A stretch of 64,000 bases of DNA from Septoria linicola (taxonomy: Eukaryota > Ascomycota > Dothideomycetes > Mycosphaerellales > Mycosphaerellaceae). The notes under the pieces are model-generated. The model was not told the DNA's origin. It searched no databases and saw only the letters and a program-made list of their open reading frames with translations. Every line of letters begins with the position of its first letter. Within the stretch, counting starts at the first letter, position 1. The stretch covers positions 1,488,001-1,552,000 of the forward strand of contig CP099418.1 in the NCBI GenBank assembly GCA_024114885.1. Reading direction: 5' to 3'. Positions 56,206-64,000 of this stretch are shown here, piece after piece. Both the position numbers and the translations under genes were made by a program.

Positions 56206-56764
56206 AGATGAGTATTGGTGTATGTGACAACCGGTGGCAGTACTTGGTATTTCATTGCACAACTACGAGATATGAGAGTGATGCTTTGCAAATTGCTTTG
56301 TAGATTGCCCTCGCGTTCTGAAGACCTCGGACGGCTACAGTTCGAGGGGTCGCTTGAGTGGAGGTGCGGAAGCTGTAAGCTGCATCGCTTGACCTTCTCC
56401 GATCGAACAGCAAATCTGTGCATAACTCTGATCCTGGAAGGGAACATGTTATTAAAGTCTTATCCGCTGCTGGTGTACGATGAGAGGCAGAGCGAACTTT
56501 CGTCGAGGCCCGGCTTGCGACTTTGTGAATTCAGATTGGCGTTGAGCACGTTCCAGCGGATGACACCTGCACTCTGTGCGTTCAGCATTCTGTGCAACAG
56601 ATGGAGGATGAAAACATAAGGCGTACTACAGCAGCGAAGATAAATCGTAAGCACTACAAAATTACAAGTCTGCATCGGTCATGAACTCTTCCGGGGGTAT
56701 TCTTATCTTACACAATCGACTCAGTAGACGACCAGCGTAACATGTTCATCGTTCCTTGCATTAC
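56206..56764. other. Intergenic region, no gene seen
   Basis: About 560 bases between the monooxygenase start and the 3' end of the glycine-zipper gene. Frames here are random. Confidence 0.4.
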
Positions 56765-57729
56765 TCAGTACTTTCTTCCCCTCCTGTTGTGGTCTTCGTC
56801 GCGTCGATAGTCGTCATCATAGTGTCCATAATCGAAATCGTTACTGTAAGATCGATGTCGCCTCTGATTGGGATTGCTTGTTGCTCGCTTCTTGCCATAC
56901 TCATGGCCACCCAGGCCTCCGAGGAGCGCACCTCCTAAGGTTCCCTGAGAGATATATTAGCATTTGAAAAAGTGACAACTGTGTTCTGGCTGTGTTTCTC
57001 ATCACACGACAGAGCACTACTCACCAAGCCCGGGAAGACCATGTCACCTATCAACGCTCCTCCACCAGCGCCAAGGAATGTATTCACGCCAGATGACTTC
57101 TTTTTAGAAGGCTGTGGTCTGCTGTGATGTTTCCTGTGCCTGTCTCTGCTCCTGCTTCTACTCCTACTCCTGCTTCTGCTTCTGCTGTGATCCCTGTCCT
57201 GTGGTCGCAGAGCCGATGATTTGCGATCGTCCCTGTAGATCTGTTGTGTGCCAGACGCTCCTGGAGCAGGACCGAAGTAAGCGCCAGGTTGATGTTGCTG
57301 TTGATAGTATGGCTGCGGCTGCGGCTGCTGCTGCTGCTGCTGCTGCTGATAGTTCGACGGAGGCTGTTGATACTGATAATCTTTCGAATTCATCTGATAC
57401 GAGCTTTTCTCGGGCATGTAGCTATTTGCTGGTCGTGGAGCAGGCCTGTAAATCTCGTCGGGTGGGCCAGGCCTTTGTTGTGGTGGGGGTTGCGAGTGTG
57501 GTCGCGTATCAGCGTAGGGAAATGCCGAGTAAGGCGGCGGGGCGTCTGTTACGATGGTGTCAGTGCTCCGTGATGCGAGACGACTGGCGCATAGCTTACC
57601 TGACATCGGATACGGAGGATTGTGAGGATTGACATTGCCGTTCTGCTGCTGCGGGGGAGGACCATAGGATGGTGTCGAAGGGCCTCCGCCAGGGTTACCG
57701 CCAGGGTTAAAGTACTCTGCCGCCGCCAT
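56765..57729 (-). CDS. Gln/Pro-rich glycine-zipper protein
   Basis: Hypothetical fungal protein. The start (57729, MAAAEYFNPGGNPGGG) leads into Pro/Gln-rich sequence with YQQQQQQQQPQPQPYYQQQ, an intron near 57545-57600, and an RS stretch (about seven SR units followed by DRHRKHHSRP). Near the end, KKKSSGVNTFLGAGGGALIG and DMVFPGL precede an intron at about 56942-57024; the last exon continues GTLGGALLGGLGGHEYGKKR and ends with RRGRKY, stop at 56765-56767. The repeated Gly-xxx-Gly steps form a glycine zipper, a short membrane-associating or oligomerising segment. The RS part suggests phosphorylation by SR kinases. I know similar fungal proteins but no function. Confidence 0.68.
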
Positions 57730-60700
57730 GTTGCTGCGCCAGTCAGTCGATAGAGGCAAAGCCAGAGTACGCCTTTCGTGGAGTCAGAGAAAACAGAAGC
57801 TGTGGAAGGAAGAGAGATGGAGAGATGGACGCTGCGATCTCAGGCCTGCGTCTGGGTTGTTGTCGAGTCTGGTAGAGGCGAGACAAGGCCACAAAACGCT
57901 GGTGTGCAGAGTGTAAAGAAGGTCATGGAAGAAGTGTACGGAGCTGCATGATGGCAGCTGACTTCACACTGGTCTGCGTTTTGCGCAGTAGTCAGCGAAA
58001 CCGGTGACCTCGACAGTAGTCACTCTCATCCTGTGGCCGCCTACAACTCCGCAGGCATGTGTGTGGCCATCCGTACAACGCCACTAGTCTCACTAGTTAG
58101 CGATTTCTAAGTAAAACCGCTCGATGTCATCCTGCGGCCTCTCGCCTCAGGCACTTCGGAACGTCCGCAAAGCTTGTTACCTCCGCCAACCTCTCTTCTC
58201 CGAGCTGCACACCTCACGCCGTCGGACATGTCAGCCGTGAGAGGCCCGGCCGCCGTAGGTGCCTGGCTTCTTGATGGCTTTATGGCGTTCGTGCCGCTGC
58301 TCGCGCCGCCTCTTTGTGATACCACCGCATCTCGATCGAGATCTTGCGTGGCGGCCGTCGCTATGCACTTCAGCAGCCTGGCGAAGTACTATTGCTAGAT
58401 GGACTAATAAGGCAGTCTAGCCGACGCCCAAGTCGCTTCGTCGAAAGTCATAGCCAGGCCATCGTATCACGCAAAATCCCACGGAAAGCAGCCTCCACTG
58501 CACGAGACAATGACCAGCAATCGCAAATCTCAACAGACAGCGATGATCTATGCAAACATGACAGGTAGATCGCGCTCCGCCCATGTGAGGAGCACGCACA
58601 CGAGATGAAACGCATGTTGATCGACAGTGACACCAATGGGTGGTCCCACCTCGCCTTCTCCTTGGAAGTGAACTCTTTCGGGACCACACCATGGCCGACA
58701 CTCTGTCACGTCTTCGTTGCGAGGGCAAAGGTCCAAACTTTATGCACTGGAGGTTGCAGACATATAATCTGGTCTGACATCTGTCTTCATATCTGCATCT
58801 ATGTGTCAGAAAGCAGGTTCGTACCAGCAATAGTCAAGCACGATTCAGGCATCAGCTTGACAGTCGTTCATTGACATCCCATAGCTTCGATCGTCAGTCA
58901 TCAGATGGAATCCACAATTGACTTGGATGACCTGATAGAGTAGCAGTGTGATCGGAGTGGGATCAATCATGTCGCAAGGTCCAGCAAGGAAAGGATATCT
59001 TCGAGGCGCCGCCTGGAGGCTTTCATATTCGGCCGTAAGTTTGCGGCATGGCTAGCTTGGACCACGAAATTCCAACTTGGTATCATCCCCGCATGCTTTA
59101 ATCCGATGGTGTCGGACGCCGCCTGGCGTCAGTTCTCGTAGGGAGGCGTCGCACGACAAGTTCGCAGGCTGTCGGGTCGTGGAACGACTCAGCCGTACGC
59201 CAACGAGCATGGGAAAGGCCATAGAGAGCAGAACACATCGCAGTGGTCAATGTTTGTGGTCCACCTCCGTGGCGTGGTCTGGATCTCAGCCACAGCTGTC
59301 AAGAGATGTTCGTGTAGTCCTCTTGGTCGATAAATGACCACTCAAATCGCTATCGTTGCTTAAACACTAGCAGTGAGTAGCACGCCAGACGCCCATAGCT
59401 CTGCCTGCGCTGCTCAGATAGCAGTCTTGACCGGGGCGGAGAAAGAAAGATATGTGAATGTTACCAGGTCGAGTACAGCAGCACGGCGTGTTTCAAGCAT
59501 GAAGAGTGAAGCGCCGTGGATATGAGTTGGAGCTCTGCTTGGCCTCAAAGTAAGCCTTCTCGCTCCACACCTGTGATGGCAGCCAAACGAATATACTGAA
59601 GGCAGCATGAAAGTGGGGCTTCCATGGTCTGCGATTACAAGCTGTGCCACGAGATGGCATGGCAATCGGGTTATAGTATTTGCACGAAATGCGGACGGAC
59701 TGCGCGGATTTGGTCGGCATCGATTGCATTGTTCTCCGTGGCATTTACTTCCGCGACTGATGCATCATACCGGTTGATATGTTTGGAGCAGACTTTCGCT
59801 TCACCACGTGGAAGCCTAAACAAATGCTGCAAGAGTGCCAGATGAGGAGCGCAAAGGCATAGTTGGTACGGAGACTCGGACACTCGAGACATCAGGCTTG
59901 ACTGCGGTCGCAATATATGAGACGATGCGCGTGCATTTTATTCTGTAGTATCGTGAGCCGCCTGCTACGAGTCAGCGTACTCAGCAGACAAACACATAAT
60001 ACATTGATCTTTTCTCAACATGTGCACCCGTAAGGCGCCTAGACATCCGAGTTGTGGGCATGCAGTGAGCTAGTAATTTCATATCCTCAGGATATACACG
60101 CTGATATAGCCAGGCACACGGCACAGCATCGCATGGCGCAATACTTGATAGATGCGACGCGGCAGTCATCCAGAGATGTAAAGCCATCATTTGGGGATAT
60201 TTCGATGTCCCACGGCCCTACTGCGACCAATGCATAATCCAGGGAGAGGTCCTCGCACAGAAACGAGGTCTGGACAAGGGTACGTAAAGAGACCGACAGC
60301 AAGATCCTTGGGATGTTTTCGCTGACCGCGCTTGTAATGCTCCAGGAGTTTATGCTCGCCGAATGGGCACCAGTTATCATGCTCTGATGGATGCGAATCC
60401 TGCGACCTTACCGGCGTCGAAGACCAGACAACCACCGCGAAGGTCATCGAAGTTGTGGGTAATGCCTTCCACGAAGCTTTCAGTCAGCTAACATCGAGTG
60501 CAGACGAGAACCAGAAGAATGGTTGCTTGCTATGCCCAAGGTTTAAAGCAGGCGAGAGACTCGTCCAAGGCTACTCGTGATCAAGGCATACCTTCTACAC
60601 GAGCTGAGTCAGGTTGGCCGGTAAGGCTGTTGTTATTGGTCGGACGCCGTCTTCTAAATGCTTGAATCCCCGCGAGGGGAAAGTATTTTGATGGCGCTCA

Positions 60701-60987
60701 TCCGGGCGTGAATCGGATCTGCGGCAAGTGGTACCAGATAGTACCGACTTGCGATTGGAGTGTTAATTTAGTCTCCGCATAACAATGTCGTTTTGACTCG
60801 GTATCAGCCCGGTGCATTTTGCAGTCATGTTTCGTTGTCGCGTTGAAGAGTGAAAGAAGAGAAAGATGTAAGCAAGTCGTGTCGCGTCGCGTCGGGCAAG
60901 AGCGGCAGTGGTCCGAGCGGCTCTCTCTGCCAAGCCTGCAAGCATGAGCATCATGATCACGACAACGAACAACCAATGCTTATAGCA
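57730..60987. other. Gene-poor region of 3.3 kb
   Basis: The longest stretch without a supported gene. Frames up to 137 codons exist (58417-58830 minus) but none shows a domain, consistent codon pattern or spliced partner. A short perfect stem GACGCC/GGCGTC with a 4-base loop lies at about 59119-59134. I see no transposon terminal repeats, tRNA or rRNA. It could hold a noncoding RNA or a decayed element, which I cannot show. Confidence 0.45.
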
Positions 60988-62113
60988 ATGTCATTTCCAC
61001 CAGTGCGACTCCTCAAGCTGCCACCATCTTTGCGGCAGCATTGTCTCGATTTAGTACCGACCACAAGATGCTTCACCTCTTCTGCTTGCAGGTCAGCATC
61101 TGGTCACGAGAATCCGTTGGTAGGGCAGCTTATCATCGTTCTGTTTTAGCAACCGACTAACAATGCGCTCTTAGGGACTCCCTAGATCTGGCACACCACC
61201 GAATCTCGCAGCACGAATGAAGAGAGGTTTGTGACCATTCGCTTCCAAGTCAATCTCACATTCGCTTACTGCTACAGGTTTGCCTGAAAAGCGGCCTATA
61301 CCTAATGTAGGCAAGGTCATTGCAGTGAGCAGCGCCAAGGGAGGCGTTGGAAAGAGTACCATCTCTGTCAACCTAGCGCTCGCAATGGCGCGGCAGGGCT
61401 TACATACGGGAATCCTTGATACCGACATATATGGTCCTAGCATTCCGACGCTGCTCAACCTGGAAGGCTACGAGCCTGAGCTCGATGCGAACAACCGGCT
61501 TATTCCTCTGACAGCATACGGCGTTAAGGCTATGTCAATGGGCTTCCTTGTGCCTCAAGAGAGCCCCATCGCTTGGAGAGGATTGATGTTGCAAAAGGCC
61601 ATGACACAATTACTGTTCGAGGTGGCCTGGCCTAAACTGGATGTCTTGGTGATTGATTTGCCTCCCGGCACCGGTGATGTCCAACTTACATTGACGCAAA
61701 GTGTCGAACTTGACGGAGCTGCTATAGTCTCAACGCCCCAAGACCTGGCGTTGAGGGATGCTGTCCGTGGCGTGGCCATGTTCGAGAAGGTCAAAGTACC
61801 CATTCTGGGCATGGTTCAGAACATGAGCACATTCACGTGTACAAATTGCGGCCACAATCACGATATATTCGGACTGGATGGTGAGCTTCGACTGTCTTTA
61901 CGGATCACAAGTCCTGGATACTGACAGTATGCAGGCGCAAAGAAGAAGTGTGGTGATCTAGGCATCAACTTCCTGGGAGACATCCCATTACACCCTGACA
62001 TTTGTGCGAGTGCTGATGTCGGGAAGCCCACTATGGCGGCAAGTCCTACTTCGCCACAGGCGGAAGCATTCACTAGACTAGCAGCTCAGCTCACTAAGAG
62101 CCTGGGGCTTTGA
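60988..62113 (+). CDS. IND1: Mitochondrial Fe-S protein Ind1 (NUBPL-type P-loop NTPase)
   Basis: Mrp/Nbp35-family P-loop NTPase of the mitochondrial matrix that inserts Fe-S clusters into respiratory complex I. Four exons: 60988-61119, 61175-61226, 61278-61880 and 61935-62113, all introns 51-55 nt GT-AG. Exon 1 is an Arg/Ser/Leu-rich presequence (MSFPPVRLLKLPPSLRQH). Exon 2 gives GLPRSGTPPNLAARMKRG, then LPEKRPIPNVGKVIAVSSAK with the Walker A SSAKGGVGKST. Further marks are LDTDIYGPSIPTLL, AWRGLMLQKAMTQLL, VIDLPPGTGDVQLTL (Walker B region), STPQDLALRD, and the cluster ligands CTNCG. The end is GINFLGDIPLHPDICASADV. About 321 residues. An ATG at 60976 is also in frame. Confidence 0.94.
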
Positions 62114-62288
62114 ACTTAAGCCTATGTGGAGGCGTCACTTGTTCCGGCTTCTGGATATGCTGCAGTAACACACAACACCAATATCGCCATCTAGATGAGC
62201 TTCATAACCTGTAATAGACCACTACGGAAAGCTATCTGGGCTGCCGTGGTAATCCGTCCTCGTCTCTGCACAGCACGGTTGGACGACA

Positions 62289-64000
62289 CTAGTATCCGCC
62301 TGGACTGCCGCTCAAGTCCAAGGTAGCACTGAGTGGTAACTTTCGGCTGGAGTTTCCGACAAACACAGTCTTGGGGAAGTCAGAGACAACCCAGTTCTGA
62401 GACGCTGTGTCCCAATTGCTCAGGTCTCTTCTGGTGACATCGGCAGTGAATGTCGCACTTGCTCCAGGCTGAATGGTCAGCCTGTCGAAGTTTCGCAGCT
62501 GTACCTTCGGATCTTGAGGGCCGCCAAGAGAGACGTAGAGCTGAGGCACCTCGTCGCCGACAAGGGAGCCTGTGTTGGTGACTGTAGCGGTCACTGTGAA
62601 GAGCACATCGTAAAGTGCCGGGTTGCCGCCAGGGGCGCCACCGGCTGGGTGGTATGGCTGAGGTGCGGAGTCGTAGGAACCTTCTGGCCAGGTATACTCG
62701 CTGCCGTAATCTGGGTCGTCACTGGAATCCGCTAGATCTGTCGAGTTGATGTATGGATAGATATAAGCATAAATGCCAGAGAAGTTGGCCGGTCGAAGAT
62801 ACTCCTCCGTGTTGTTGGAGATAGTGCCATAAGTGGGCGCTGCTGGGGTGTTGCCCGTCTTCGCAGCATAAGGAGCGACTTGGTGACGTTGTACCTGCAA
62901 GTTTGAGAAGGAGAAGGTTGTGTAAGACAGACCTGAACGTCGTCAGTATTGCTCGCACACAACGCCCGCATGCAGTCACATTTGCACTTACCATGACCGA
63001 ACTCATAGATCGGTGTGCGATTGTACTTATCCAAAGCTCTGTAGTCAATGAAGACTCCCTCGTTGAAAGAGTCTTGAGGAGCAAGCTCGCCGTTGTTCGG
63101 TTCGTAGAGGACATCGGTTCCATAATCTTCGCGTTGTCTTGCCCAGCTGAAGGGAGTCTTGCCGCCTGGATTCACTTTGCCGTACAGGATATCGGTAATT
63201 GCGTTTCCACTTTCCTGTCCTGGAATACCAGCCCATACAATCGCGGTGACATTCTCATTCTCGAACCAAGGGGTGACAGTGACTTCTCCTACAGTGTGGA
63301 GCACGACCACGGTGTTGTTGCAGTAGCTGGTCACATTGCGAATCAAGTCATCTCCGTTGTGCCACAAGGTGAGGTTGTTTCTGTCGCCTTCGTTGCCATC
63401 CACGATAATGTAGCCCTCGCCGGCGTCACTGTTGGCGAATACCAGGCATACACCGTTGTTATCAGTCACTCGTCGCGAAAGTGCGTTCATTTGACTGTAG
63501 GCGTAATCGTCGATCACAGACTCGATCGCGCCATCGTTGCTGCGAACCTCAGCCTTGATAGCCTCAAGAGGTGTGATGAGGTAAGGGAAGTTTGCAGTAC
63601 CACTTCCCCAGCCCATCGCCAGTGTACCGTTGTCGCAGCCCCTGTCTGAGCAGCCATTTGGTCCGTATTGATTCTCGGCCGCATCGGAGCCAAAAACTAC
63701 AGTCAGCTTCTCCTTGCCAGTGAGTGGAAGAGATCCTTTGTTCTTGAGCAAAACCGTTCCCTTAGCTGCGACCTCACGTATGTCCTTGGCGTGTTCCTCA
63801 CGTACGTCAACGTGATAGTGGAGCTGAGTGTAGTCTTCCTGTGCGTAAAAGTGCTTGAAACCAAAGGTATCCTGGGTCCAGGATGAGAAGCTTGGGGCAT
63901 TCTCGACATCGTTGCCTGGACGATCGACGTAGTACCATGCCGCCACAATTCGCACGGCTGCATCGTCCAGACGCCACTGTGGAACCGTGCCATTGAGAAG
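62289..64000 (-). CDS. Secreted GH3 beta-glucosidase (5' end beyond window)
   Basis: C-terminal part of an extracellular glycoside hydrolase family 3 beta-glucosidase that releases glucose from cellobiose and beta-glucans. The frame runs off the right edge; visible first residues are LNGTVPQWRLDDAAVRIVAA, which lie after the TIM-barrel, so the catalytic nucleophile Asp is not in the window. The second domain is complete: HAKDIREVAAKGTVLLKNKG, then VVFGSDAAENQYGPNGCSDR, FANSDAGEGYI, NTVVVLHTVGEVTVTPW, VWAGIPGQESGNAITDILYG and NPGGKTPFSWARQREDYG. Intron 62933-62991 (59 nt) joins YEFGHG to LSYTTFSFSNL, the start of the fibronectin-like third domain, which ends ATLDLSGSPGGY. Several NxS/T sites fit secretion. 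It converges on Ind1 with about 175 bases between stop codons. Confidence 0.93.

Noticed and set aside
58417..58830. 137-codon minus-strand ORF in the gene-poor interval
   Set aside because: Random composition with overlapping frames of similar length on both strands.

Overview
The window is nuclear DNA of a filamentous ascomycete (Pezizomycotina). Most genes contain short introns of about 50-60 bases with GT-AG borders and CTRAY branch points. The gene set (TRI12-type pump, fungal Ind1, Atg13, Hbs1, a Tco89-like protein, a Zn2Cys6 regulator, a fungal GH3 beta-glucosidase) fits this group. A Dothideomycete is a reasonable guess from protein style, but it is inference. I see no bacterial-type operon, CRISPR array, intact transposon, rRNA or convincing tRNA.

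Layout. 0-8 kb: a possible 3' tail of a gene, cysteine dioxygenase (-), the DRG-family GTPase Rbg1 (+), and a multi-exon MFS efflux pump (-). 8-16 kb: Mediator tail subunit Med15 (-) with a long CAG/Gln tract, then a dienelactone hydrolase (-) divergent from free-methionine-R-sulfoxide reductase (+). 17-26 kb: an Old Yellow Enzyme-family oxidoreductase (+), a mitochondrial Trm61-like tRNA methyltransferase (-) divergent from a Dcr2-type phosphatase (+), and a Zn2Cys6 regulator (+). 27-40 kb: a frameshifted leucine-rich/F-box-like gene (-), a HhH-GPD DNA glycosylase (+), a small Pmp3 proteolipid (+), Lsb3/Ysc84 (-) divergent from a Bet1/Sft1-type SNARE (+), an ArfGAP (-), Hbs1 (-) and a small GPI-type cell-surface protein (-). 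42-57 kb: a Tco89-like protein (-), a very long intronless ankyrin-RCC1-BTB protein (-), Atg13 (-), a Baeyer-Villiger-type monooxygenase carrying two reading-frame breaks (-), and a Gln/Pro-rich glycine-zipper protein (-). 57.7-61 kb is gene-poor. 61-64 kb: Ind1 (+) and the 3' part of a secreted GH3 beta-glucosidase running off the right edge (-).

Function. This is mostly housekeeping: translation and ribosome rescue (Rbg1, Hbs1, Trm61-like), transcription (Med15), vesicle traffic and actin (SNARE, ArfGAP, Lsb3), TOR/autophagy (Tco89-like, Atg13), Fe-S assembly (Ind1), sulfur/redox (cysteine dioxygenase, fRMsr), with a few accessory enzymes between. I see no biosynthetic gene cluster. The most notable signals are a 5-base microexon plus an ATG-only first coding exon in fRMsr, the decaying monooxygenase, a GC-AG intron in the dienelactone hydrolase, and the frameshifted leucine-rich gene.
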